Part shown: positions 44,494 through 56,909 of the stretch, one piece after another
Position numbering within the stretch: position 1 is the stretch's first letter
How the letters are laid out: each line of letters starts with the position of its first letter
Assembly: GCA_025174535.1 (NCBI GenBank)
Contig: JALBUN010000045.1
Span: forward strand, 1,860,001-1,924,000
Reading direction: 5' to 3'
Origin: Cantharellus purpuraceus
Taxonomy: Eukaryota > Basidiomycota > Agaricomycetes > Cantharellales > Hydnaceae
Length of the DNA stretch: 64,000 nt
Translations under genes and position numbers: made by a program
Notes under the pieces: generated by a model
What the model saw: only the letters and a program-made list of their open reading frames with translations
The model's database searches: none
Told to the model about the DNA's origin: nothing

Positions 44494-45940
44494 ATGAGCA
44501 CTGCACTTGTCCCCAATCATCTTACCGGCAGGCGTGTCGGCCACGGTCGCTTCGAACTTGTGTCTCTCCTGGGCGAGGGATCCTATGGGGCAGTTTATCG
44601 CGCTCTTTTTCACCGTGGTGGGACCAAGGAACCCAGACTTTGCGCGATCAAAGTCTTACGCACTACTCATCGTGAAAGCAGCCTCTTATGTCAACGTCGG
44701 GAACTGGAGCTTCACCGGCGGGTCAGTGCTTGTGAAGGAATCGTCACTTTGTATGAAACATTCAAAGAGGGGCCTTACCAGTATATGGTCATGAAGTTAT
44801 GCACCAGCCGTGACCTGTCGTACTGGATCAGCAAAAAGCGATACCTTGGAAATGACACCAGGATAAAGGAGGTGTTCATGCAAGTGCTTGATGCTGTAGA
44901 TTACTGCCACTCCCACAGGTATATCCAGTTCCTTCATTCTAACCGATCCAGAGCTTCTTATCATGCCTCAGCGTATTTCACCGTGACATTAAGCCTCAAA
45001 ATATCCTCCTCTGTGAAGGGGGCAATAAGGCTTTGCTTTCAGACTTTGGACTGGCCACCGGAAATCACATCAGCACAGAAAAACGCACAGGTTCCCCCTG
45101 GTATATGAGTCCCGAATGCTGGGGCGCATTATCTTGGAGTCGATCTTATGCCACGGCCCCCAATGATATCTGGTCTTTAGGGATTCTCCTCATAAATCTC
45201 ACATGTCGAAAGGCTCCTTGGACACATGCCAATCTAGATGACGCAACATTCTGCGTGAGTTTCAGAGTTCTTAAAACCAGCTGAATTGTTGTGTCTGATA
45301 TTTTCCCTCTTAGGAGTTTGTCAAGCGACCTTACATGCTCAGGTTCTTTGTGCCATTATCTCCCGAGATTCATGATATACTTTTACGCGTGTTCGCAATA
45401 AAGCCAGAGAGGCGCATTAACATCAAGGATTTCAAAGCTGCCATCCAAAGTGTCAAGTCATTCGGTATTCCCATAGAACGCCACACCGAATATTATATCT
45501 GCCAGCATGCAGTGTGGAGAGCTGCTGCGTTTCCTACTCTGTCCCGTCCATTGGTTTTAGCACCGTCCCACCGCGACAGGGGTCACGCTATAACCAGACC
45601 ATTGGGTTGTGCGAAAGTGGACTCCAGGCCATATCCCCCGAGTTCCACTAACACCCAAGTTGCATTAGCCAAGAAACAGGTACATCGCAAAACACAGGTA
45701 TATCCTCCGATGGTCCATTCAAATTCACGTACGCTACTGCCAACACTTTCATTGGCATGCCATGGTGTCTTACCAGTAGTCTTGGATTATCTAGTAACAC
45801 TCCAGATGCAGGGAATTCCAGATAGCCTGAGCAAGGCCCGGGTACTTGAGATCAATATTAATGACCCTCTTCAGAAACCCACTGCTGGCTCCCCAGTCGA
45901 CTCGTGGCAGAGCATCCTAAATGCCATGAACGCATGGTAG
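44494..45940 (+). CDS. Ser/Thr protein kinase, Ran1/Pat1-like
   Basis: Three exons, join(44494..44918, 44972..45254, 45314..45940), give 444 residues. The kinase domain starts near residue 15 with GRFELVSLLGEGSYGAVYRA (glycine loop), CAIKVLRTTH (catalytic Lys), VFHRDIKPQNILL (catalytic loop, formed across the first intron), LLSDFGLATGN (DFG), GSPWYMSPECWG (APE-like SPE) and NDIWSLGILLINLTCRKAPW. All catalytic residues are present. The HRDIKPQNI and SPWYMSPEC forms are typical of the fungal Ran1/Pat1-Sks1-Vhs1 group, which in yeasts controls meiosis entry or nutrient responses; the role here is unknown. The C-terminal 150 residues are without domain. A TATA-like ATATAAGG lies about 65 bp upstream of the start. 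Confidence 0.85.
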
Positions 45941-47107
45941 GCGTTCCCAATAAATGATATCCCTCAGTTTGTATTTCTAGCCACATTGTATCATTCGTTA
46001 GACGCTCTATATTACCAACCAATGAAGTACCAACATGTAGCTTCCAGCAGTGTTGAAAAGTATACTTGGGTGCCCCGTATATGGTGCACTAGAATCTAGT
46101 GTGTATGGTAGAACCGGCGGATCTAGGTGGGGCAGACGACTCAGATACCATATGTAGATACGATAAACATGAATAAGAAGACTGGAGCAGCTCGGATACC
46201 GTTGTAGAAAGGCATATCATGACACCGCAAGCGTTCTGCCATTATAATTGATAGAAGCTGTCGTCATCGCCGCTCCGTCCTTATTCACTATAACAGAGTC
46301 TACAAACTCACCAAAATCGGGGAGATACTGGACGTTACGTTAAACGTCGAGCATTGTTGGGTCATTCCCTCACCGCTGGCAATCCGCGTCATAAGGCAAA
46401 CCGGACCTGAAGGTGGTAATCGCAACATCAGCTCATAAGAAGATGGTGACAAGAGACAGTGCAAAATGGGCTAGCTATGTCCGTAGTCCAAGGCTCAGCT
46501 ACCGTTGTAGTACAGTCACAACTGCTTGACCTGAAAAGATCGAGCATTCCTCCAGTGTGAATATACGGGTATCATCACCACCATATGGACGTATGAAAGG
46601 TGTGAAAGAATATTTAGGATGCAATCTTACCGTAGAACGCTGTACTTAGTCGCGGATGGACCATGCCATACGTACGCGTGATAGTCGCACAAAACTTCGC
46701 TCTCAACTAGCTTGGGCTTATGTAAGCACTTATAAGTACTTATACACTGAATCTTTTTTTTCTTCCCTTTTTTCCCTTTTTTTTCAGCGGAAGCAAATTC
46801 TCCATATGGAACTGAAGAGTGGCCGGTACCGACAGACTCCCCGGCTCAGACATTGGGACTGTACAAGCCATCATCGTCCCCACAATTTATGAGTGGGAAG
46901 AGCCCTTGAACAATAGATAATTTTCACTTTAGCCCTTGACGAGTAAAAGGATCTACAACTCCAAATAGTTCAAGCGAAAAGTTCATAGCGAGCCCCACTT
47001 TGCGCTGAAAACCCTTAATCATTGCGCAAGGAACGGCTAGAGTTTTAACATAGGTCACATAGTATCTGTATAGAACCACAGGAACATAAACCATGTTTTC
47101 GAGAGCC
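45941..47107. other. Region of about 1.2 kb between the kinase and RPL9, mostly without supported genes
   Basis: Between two stop codons of convergent genes. It includes the possible small minus-strand gene at 46217-46664. The plus-strand frame at 46656-46892 has no motif and runs through a T-rich tract, and is not accepted. Confidence 0.35.
46217..46664 (-). CDS. Possible small spliced gene, unknown
   Basis: Minus-strand pieces look coding but were not joined with certainty: MVHPRLSTAFYG before a gtaaga donor; DDTRIFTLEECSIFSGQAVV; MTRIASGEGMTQQCSTFN; and, after an apparent acceptor, YLPDFGEFVDSVIVNKDGAA followed by MTTASINYNGRTLAVS and a stop at 46217-46219. The last piece reads like the end of a small protein. 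The family is unknown to me. If read without introns, the frames do not join. It may be a small gene or a decayed copy of one. Confidence 0.3.
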
Positions 47108-47960
47108 TCAATCTTGGACAATCTGGCCCTTCTGCGACACATAGATCTAGAAAACAAACCGGTTTATCAATGATATCATGATGAGATGTCAAACACATAC
47201 GCCATCCAAAAACTGTCAAAGGAGGTGTGAGTGTAAGTTAATACTCAACCATTATCACTCAAGCAACGGACCTTTCGAATATCCTTGTTTCGTACACGAC
47301 AGGCGCCCTGAATCGATGCAGCTACAAGGATTTTCAGTTGATACTTTTGTGACATGAAATGCATACTTAACATAACATACCCGATTGTGAAACATTCTGG
47401 ACATCATTCCCCTCTAAGATGATCTCATCCTTTTGCGCCTTCGATTCGATGACTGTGACACCGTCAAGCATATTCACGTGCCGTACAATCTAAGTGAAGG
47501 TCAAGGTCAAGGCCGTAGTACCAACACAGCGACCATAAATCTGACCTTCTCGCCCAGGAAATTCCGGATTTCCAACGCCTTTCCATCGTCCTGAATGATG
47601 CAGTTGATGGGAAAGTGTGCATATACTGCACGCATTTTATAGGCGAAACCCTAGGGAGAGTGAGAACGTTGTCCTTCCATCAAGTTGGACAACAGCACTC
47701 ACCTTTGTAACGCCAGTGATCATATTCTGAATCAAGCTTTTAATTGTCCGCAAGCAAGCAACATGTTTCCTGCCCCCCTGCCAGACCGCCAGAAGAACTT
47801 TGCTGGTCTTGGCCTTGATGAGCTGGATATCCATGTTCACATGGCGAACGTTCTTGACTAGCCTTCCTCTCGGCCCTTCAACGGTGATTAGGCGCGACTT
47901 GATGTTTAAGGTAACTCCCTCAGGAATGTCGAGTTCTTCGGTTTGGAGGACGTCACGCAT
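47108..47960 (-). CDS. RPL9: 60S ribosomal protein uL6 (RPL9)
   Basis: Six exons. Exon 1 encodes [20 protein letters not shown], then [20 protein letters not shown] and [19 protein letters not shown]. Later exons give [78 protein letters not shown], then a 12-nt exon (47201..47212) encoding FLDG, and a last exon (47108..47146) [12 protein letters not shown]. All are the conserved blocks of eukaryotic uL6. The protein sits at the base of the large-subunit stalk and sarcin-ricin region. Without the 12-nt exon, the invariant FLDGIYVS block would be lost. Divergent from PCF11. Identification firm. Confidence 0.95.
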
Positions 47961-48302
47961 CTAGAGTGTGAAGTCAGCAAAAGTACATCCTAACACACTA
48001 TTCACCATCCATCGTTCTTCCAGTAGTTTCCCAATGGGATACCTCCCATTTGGGAACGTCTACATCTTGGAGGCTGTCTAGCACAACACAGACATATTAC
48101 TTACCGTTGGTAGGTCGAAGGCGTCGAGGACGACGAATGAGGATGTGAAATCTACGCTCGGCAGAACTTCGGCACTTGGTCAGACAAGAAGAACCAAACA
48201 ATAACAAAGCCTCTGCATCTTGCTCTCTACTACCATCACCTGGGCATAGTAATAAGGGTTCCTATCCAGACTCATAGCGAATTGCCTTTCGCATCGTTAA
48301 GA
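47961..48302. other. Divergent promoter region between RPL9 and PCF11
   Basis: About 340 bp between two start codons; a 5'-UTR intron of RPL9 (gtctagcac... near 48070-48110 on the minus strand) is possible. No other feature seen. Confidence 0.35.
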
Positions 48303-50883
48303 ATGTCTTTGCATGGTTATCCCGAAACTTATGGCAGCGGGTTCCCGGCTGGCTACGGGCAGCCCAGTGGATCCTATCAGTATCAAACTACTCATACCTC
48401 TCTCTACGATCCCAATGCGTTTCGACAGTTTTATGCATCACATCTTGCCACGCTTACCTTCAATTCGCGGCCTATCATCCAGAATCTGTCCATGATAGCT
48501 CAGGAATACTCGCGAATGTCGAACGTTGTCGTACAGTGTCTAGAAGCTCACATTCGTAGGGTGAGTGGTTCGTACTATATTCTGTGAAACCACCTCAATG
48601 TTCGATGTAACATCATGAGTTGGGATGTAAATGAGTTTTGCTGTCAATGTATTTATATACAATCCTTAGAGTAAACACCACTACTGGTACAGTCGAGCTG
48701 GCAACTGCCCTCGACTGAGCGGCTTTACGTCGCTGTTTCGGTTGCAAATTTTTTGTCTCATTTTCTTTCCATTCCTCATTGTCTTCCGTTGCTCACGCAA
48801 GGCGTGACATGTCCGCTGACTCATCTCACATGCGCTGTGCAGGTTGGACCTCACATCAAATTACCTGCTTGGTACCTGCTCGATGCTATTTCAAAGAACG
48901 TTCCCGTACCGTACGCTGGTCTCTTTGCTCCTGTGGTGGCAGATCTGTTCTTGGACAGCTACTATCAGGTTGACCTTTCAACTAGGAGCAAGATGGAAGA
49001 GATGCTCTTGACATGGCGTGACGGTGGGCAGCATGGCAGGGAGGTGTTCGGTGTAGTACCACAAGTGGCAATTGAACGTGCAATCTGGCAATCGAGTTCC
49101 ACCTCCCGTTCACCTGTGAGTCTTTATTTCCTGACAGTGTCACGTTACCTACCCATCATTGTAGGTTCCTCGACCAACTTCAACGTCCAGATCTACAGCG
49201 ACCCCAATCTCCAAAGCTCAGGTTCTCGCTGACCTTGAAGTGACACTTGCCCAACAGCAGCGTAATAGTCAAACTAACCCTTACGACACAACCGCAAGCC
49301 AACATGTTGAAGTTTTACAGCAAGTATGTAGTGAATTCTTATCGAACCTGTCGCATATTTATAATACTTTCACTCGTAATGGCAGCTTCGAACCGTTGTG
49401 CAAACCACACATGTAAAGCAGCAAGAGCTCGTTGCTATAGACAAACAGCTACGGCAAATGTCTCAAGACGTAGCTACTGCTACTCCCCCTGAGACCTCAC
49501 CTCATATTTCGTACCCCCCATCGGTGCCACTACCTTTGAAGCCGTCTTATGCCCCGCCTCCTCAGTCCTTGTTTCCGCCTCCAGTGCACTCCCAGCATTC
49601 CCAGTATTCTAGCTCTGTCAATTTTCCGGTGCCCGAGTCTTATCCTTATTCACAGGCGGACCCTGCACAGATGCCTAACCCATTGACTTTTCTTTCACCA
49701 TCACAGCCTGCTTCAGCCGGGACGTTCACGTCGGAGCCTGTTGGAGCGTTGTCTGTCAATACATCCAGCACCAACATTGCGGATTTGTTCAACAGTTTGT
49801 TGAAAGCAGGGGTTGTTTCCACATCTGGTACGCCCTTGGCTGTTGGACCTTCTTCTGCACCAAATGCTGTGGAGGATGTCAAGTCTGTTGATTTGGAGCG
49901 AGAATCTGCCAAGGAGTACGAACGAAATATCATGCGCATGAATATTATATTAACCACTTCTGACCTTACAAAGTGTGTAGTCGCCTTTTTATGTGAATTT
50001 AATCACTCATTGTTCCAATACTCAGGCCTCGTCCCGGTATAGTTCCATTTCTCTATGAACGAATGCCTATGCAGTGTAGACAGTGTGCCATTCGTTACCC
50101 GGAGGGTCAGATTGGGAAGAAGCAGATGGAAGATCACCTTGATATGCATTTTCGGCAGAATCAAAAAGCTAGTCAGAATGTTGGGCGTGGACACAATAGA
50201 AGTTGGTTTGTGGGAGCAAATGTGAGTGCTTATCCAGTTATCCTCTTTTGGTACTGGATTGAATCTTATGCCTTCAAGGATTGGGTGAATGATGTTGCAG
50301 TAGACACCAAAGGCAAGCGTCGGGCTGATGGTTCGAGTGCAAAAGAGGCCGCGGCTGCTGCTGCAGCCCAGCACGAAGCCAAGCTCCGTGAATCATATGT
50401 TGTTGTACCTGCTGGTGACGAGGCAAAGTCGATTCAGTGTCCGATATGCAAAGAGACATTGAAATCCGAATTTCTGGAAGATGACGAGGATTGGGTGTGG
50501 ATGAATGCCGTGCGTATCCAGGGGAGGGTGAGTTCACGTGGTATCTCACCAAGATAGTACCTAATTAACTCCAACTGAGCCAGATCTATCATGCAACGTG
50601 CCATGCCGAGACTTCTACAGCAAATTCCTTAGCTTCTCGTCTTCGTCATGAGGCAGCTGCAGCAGAGCGTAGTCGTTCAGGTACACCCGAAGTGGCTGGT
50701 GTTCGATCTATACCTCCAAGGAACGTCTCTGTGTCCTCGTTAAAAGCCGAAGTTAAGAGATCTATGTCTCCAGAGGCAAGGCTAACTGGAACGAAGCGTA
50801 AGGTTGAAGATGTTGATAATACGCAAGTTGAAGGTGAAGAAACACCTCCGTCCAAGAGAGTTGCATTATCTATTCACAATTGA
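48303..50883 (+). CDS. PCF11: PCF11-like mRNA cleavage and termination factor
   Basis: About seven exons. Residues 40-160 form the CTD-interaction domain: FRQFYASHLATLTFNSRPII, QNLSMIAQEYSRMSNVVVQC, LEAHIRRVGPHIKLPAWYLL, DAISKNVPVPYAGLFAPVVA, DLFLDSYYQVDLSTRSKMEE. A Gln/Pro-rich linker with a short helix (TTHVKQQELVAIDKQLRQM) follows. The C-terminal half carries two Cys/His clusters typical of PCF11: CRQCAIRYPEGQIGKKQMED with HLDMHF, and CPICKETLKSEFLEDDEDW with MNAV and YHATCH. PCF11 binds the Ser2-phosphorylated Pol II tail and is part of cleavage factor IA, required for 3' processing and termination. The start is the second in-frame ATG; the first (48282) adds seven residues. In this window lies also the CTK1-like kinase that would make the Ser2 mark. 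Confidence 0.9.
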
Positions 50884-51007
50884 CTTGTGGGACTTTTCTC
50901 AACTCGTGTATTCGTAATTGCCTCGGATAGAATCAGTGTAGCTGTGACTCATATACATAAGCTACCGCGACCTCAGCTACTTAGACCTCAACTGCACACT
51001 CGCCGGG

Positions 51008-53049
<2,042 letters not shown>

Positions 53050-53161
53050 ATATATTAGTGCGCCAAGTGCCACCTCAATAGATACTCTATTGCGAGTCCC
53101 CCGAGGAAGGCCGCGTATGGCGATAGAACAAGTCAACTTTGTCATTGCGCCCAGTAGAACA

Positions 53162-53690
53162 CTACTCGTCGTTTTCTCCAGCAAATGCGTCTGCTGGTAC
53201 TTCGCCTTGATGCTGCGTCAAAGACCCACGATTTATATAGAGAAAAAACCCTTTAGCAGGCGGGGGGGTGATCTGATACCCAACGGGAAGGGTACAACGG
53301 GGACAATGAAATCGCCACTGGCGTTCATGGCCACCATCCCTCTGAATGAAAATAGGACGGCTAGAAGTGGCATTCAACTTGAATATTCTTGCTTTCGTGA
53401 TTGGGGTATCTTGCGAACGGATAATAATAGCGTCATCAGTCTTACGATGAGGGAGAGTTGAAAGATTTCGGTCTATCACTAACTGATGCACGATTAATCG
53501 CTGACGAATGAAAGTGACAGGAACTGGGTACCAGATACTCTCCGCAAATGCAATAGTAGGTCCTCAGAGCAGCTACCGAGGAAGCGGTGGGTTTAGCTAC
53601 CGCTGTAATAAGCTTCATCCCTAAAAGAATAAGGCAATACATACCATCCGTCGAGGAGGAGATAGCAGCACGAGATACAACCTTCGGCAT
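53162..53690 (-). CDS. STEEP1 (CXorf56) homologue
   Basis: Three exons, complement(join(53162..53482, 53532..53602, 53645..53690)), give 145 residues. The sequence opens MPKVVSRAAISSSTDG and continues LRTYYCICGEYLLVIDRNLS, TLPHRKTDDAIIIRSQDTPI, KARIFKLNATSSRPIFIQRD, GGHERQWRFHCPRCTLPVGY. The CxC and CPRC cysteines look like a zinc site. This matches the conserved eukaryotic STEEP1 family; in animals it promotes ER exit of STING, but fungi lack that pathway, so its ancestral role is unclear (links to the spliceosome have been reported for the family). The start lies 60 bp from that of the divergent TVP38-like gene, so the two should share a promoter. Family call firm, function open. Confidence 0.84.
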
Positions 53691-53750
53691 TGCAAAAGAG
53701 TGCACCGCCGCGGATGCAAAATGTTGACGTTTAATGGCCGTCCGCTAACA

Positions 53751-54998
53751 ATGTCTACTCCAGCCACCAGCAAAATGCGCCAGTATAGTAAGCTATGTAG
53801 GCAGTATATTACAGGAATATACCCTCGTTACCGTAAGCTCAACGTTGCGGGGAAGTTAAGTCCTGAAATTCCTCTCGTCGATATCTGAGGCTCACCGTAT
53901 CCTACAGTCCTTCGTTTGGTTCCTCATCGTATTCCATGTTGCACTTTTCGCAACGTTGATCATCTACAAGCCAGAGCGCATCTTTCAGCTCCTCTATAAT
54001 CTGTCGCAAAAGCTCAAAGTCATACGCTACGGCTGGTTGATCCTAGGGACGTTCATGGGCATGTGGTTGATGTTGTATCTACTACACTTGGTCTGACTTC
54101 ATGTTACATTTGCTTGGTTTACTTACCGATAGTGGTAACTTCTTTCCCTCCTATGGTGGGGTATTCGACCTGCGTCAGTGTGTGTGGTTTTGCCTATGGT
54201 TTGGAGGGTTATTATGTCGCAGGGGTGGCTACCCTCATCGGCTCAGGACTAGCTTTTATCATCTTGCGTCTCCTGTTCAAACGTCAAGTAGGCGATTGGA
54301 CTTCCAAGAACGAAAAATGGCAAGCATTAGAGCAAGTCATTGTTAGTCCTTTTGCTCGGGCAATGTCCCCAAGCTGCACTCAAACCATGCTCTGCATACA
54401 GGCAGCTAAAGGATTACCCCTGATTATCCTTATTCGACTGTCACCATTTCCACCCTATGTGTATTCACAGGCATTGTTCGCCGTATGTTATTTTATATGC
54501 TAATGACTGTTGTACGTGACAAAGTTTTTCGATATTCAGTCCATTAGTGTTGTAAAGTTTTGGCAGTTCATGTTAGCGACGGTGTGCTACCAACCGAGAA
54601 TTTTCCTGGCGGTCTTCATAGGGTCGCGAATAGCCAAGTTTTCCGACAAGGATCAGCGAGGTCAGATGGACACGAGTGAGTCAACAATTTCTCAAGCCAT
54701 TCATTTAGGGTTGCTGATAATGCAACATAGCTACCAAGGTTCTTAACGGAACCTCTATAGTAGTAGGTATTTTGTTGGGAATTGGTTTAGGATGGTCGGT
54801 GAAGTGTCTCCAGCCGCTCATACTCGTTACTAAGGCTATCAACGAAGGTTTTTGTATCGAACAACGCAAGAGAAGATCAGGTCGCTGAAACAGTTGCCTT
54901 ATGAAGTGGATACACTAGCGGCAGAGGCATTAGATGAAGTAGATGAAGGAGCCCCCCTCTTGCCAAGTTTCTCCGCGGACACGTTAATCACTGCTTGA
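53751..54998 (+). CDS. TVP38: TVP38/TMEM64 (VTT-domain) membrane protein
   Basis: The start MSTPATSKMRQYSKLC leads to RYRKLN; the first intron near 53840-53890 is not fully settled. Then comes LQSFVWFLIVFHVALFATLI and YKPERIFQLLYNLSQKLKVI, RYGWLILGTFM, and the VTT core VVTSFPPMVGYSTCVSVCGF, AYGLEGYYVAGVATLIGSGL, IILRLLFKRQ, GLPLIILIRLSPFPPYVYSQ, VVKFWQFMLATVCYQPRIFL, AVFIGSRIAKF, and a last helix TSIVVGILLGIGLGW. VTT proteins act as lipid scramblases; yeast TVP38 is in the Golgi. The intron at 54059-54132 needs a GC donor to keep the frame. A cytosolic tail ends in SFSADTLITA. Family firm, splice details moderate. Confidence 0.85.
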
Positions 54999-55184
54999 GG
55001 AAGGACATTTCCCAAGCGAACCCGTACCCCTGTACAATCAATCACCAATGTCCCGTTAAAGGGCCAACTTGTACTTATCAGTATACGATACATGGGAATG
55101 ACTGATGGAAATATGCTGGATGTAAGCTCGAGATATGTGACAACGCACTGAAACCGGGATGCAAGAAATTAAACAACATTTTGA

Positions 55185-56516
55185 TCAGTACAAGTGGACA
55201 AAGAGAAGTGCTAAACTCGCGCCGAATAAGAACAGTAGGATAAACATCCGGCCGTCCTTGGCGCGCCGTCTGGCCTCTCGGAGCTGAACGTTGCCTCCAT
55301 CGACCATAGAGGAAGTTGCCGTAGCATCCTCATGAAGCTGCTCTGTGACCTCTGTCTGCCGTGTGAGATGGGTTACTAACTCCATCTGTAAGGCACTAAT
55401 ATCAAGTAGGCGTGACTCGGCTAATTGGACAGAAGCAAGGGTGTCCTGCACAGACCGCAAAATGTTGGCGTTCTCGGTCTCGAACTGGAGAATTTGTGAC
55501 GGTGACAATTCCAACGCATCGGCATCATCATCAGACAGACCCATGTCCTCGTCTGGGATTGTTTGATGCGACAACTGCCGCCGTGAAGTCGACGACTGGG
55601 ATGAGTCATGACTCGCATTCGAACCAGTGAGGGATGACGCGAGGCTTGAGGCCAGACCTGACGTGCCACCGATTCCGCCCAACCAGGTTCCATGGTTTGC
55701 GGCATTGTGAGAATGATCCATCGAAAGTGGATCTCTCACGCACAAGTCTACTGCTTCCTTTGCAGCGCCAGAGCCTAATGTTCGGGCACGTTCTGACTGC
55801 CGCCGTATACGCTCCTCCTGCATTTCCTTTTGATTTTGGCTAGCTTCGGCTAAACGACGGTTTAAAAACCATGTGATGCTGGAATGGTGGGCTGCGAGAA
55901 AATCAGATGAGGAGAGAGTGTCCTGCCTCAACCTCGAGGGAAGAAGGCGTAGGATGGGATTAGTCCTTTTAGCCGCAATTTCAGCTCTTCCTGTGGATTG
56001 AAAGATAAAAGAACAACGAAAAAGGAACGATGCTGAAACATACGTTGCTCTAGTAGCTCCATTTCTTTGACTCTGTCCGCGCAACGGGATAATACAACAC
56101 GAGCTTGCAGATCTATTTGATCCCGTTCTTCATTGCTAAGATGACGAATTCCGCTCCATTGCTCATCAGATCCTCCCAGATCGAGAGCGCGTGACGGCTG
56201 GCGGAAGAGGGAGCCACTAGAGTCGACATTTAGATACGGTCGCCTTATGCTGCTGAGCATTCGTGACAAAGTTGTTATGTGATTGAACTAGACCACGTCA
56301 AGTCACCACTTTGTGTAAACAGCGTAAAAAGCGCATTTGGACGCAACTTACGATCTTATAAGCCTCATGGACATATTCTTTGCTTGTAAGTAGGGCATTC
56401 TGTTCACTATCGTGGTCTGCCAAAGGTCGTCTGGGGAGTTTGCGGCTCTTCCCCTCGAATAAAGCTTTCTTTTTCTCTTCAACAGACTCGCGGAACTCGG
56501 AGGTGCGGTTTAACAT
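55185..56516 (-). CDS. UFE1: SNARE protein UFE1 / syntaxin 18
   Basis: Three exons, complement(join(55185..55990, 56044..56287, 56352..56516)), give 404 residues. The N-terminal regulatory domain reads MLNRTSEFRESVEEKKKALF, then YVHEAYKIFNHITTLSRML, SSIRRPYLNVDSSGSL, GIRHLSNEERDQIDLQARVV, LSRCADRVKEMELLEQR. A Ser/Asn-rich linker follows. The SNARE helix is near ILQFETENANILRSVQDTLA, SVQLAESRLLDISALQMELV, THLTRQTEVTEQLHEDA, and the C-terminal anchor is MFILLFLFGASLALLFVHLY, so it is tail-anchored. The Gln at the expected ionic layer makes it a Qa-SNARE, acting in Golgi-to-ER retrograde fusion. An alternative GTG-led extension to 56543 is not used. Identification good. Confidence 0.88.
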
Positions 56517-56909
56517 CAGTGAGTATGCTTGGGACTTTCCCACGCCTGGAGTATATATAGTTGGCGTTTATTTGTTTAAACGAGTTATTACGACAACCGC
56601 GACTGCTAGCTTGGTACTTGTCTCAGCATTCTTGTGATGAAGATGAGTTGATACTGGTGGCGGGAGAATAACCAAATAGCGTGCTCGTTTGAGGCAGATG
56701 ACAGGCTTTATTCACCGTTTTCCGCCATGAGTTGCACGTACATTAATATCACCTTTGCTTCTGCTGGTACAGTGAACCTGAGAGGCGTGTTACTATGTTG
56801 ATAATCCTACACCTGGACAGTTATTATAATTGCAGATGCCAGCGGATGAGTTGGAATGTGCCACAAGAACAAAGAGCTCTTACGTGATCCCTGGTTATCC
56901 TGACCTACC
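56517..56909. other. Divergent promoter region between UFE1 and the WD40 gene
   Basis: About 390 bp between two start codons, with a TATATA near 56551 on the plus strand. No gene, RNA or repeat recognised. Confidence 0.35.
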
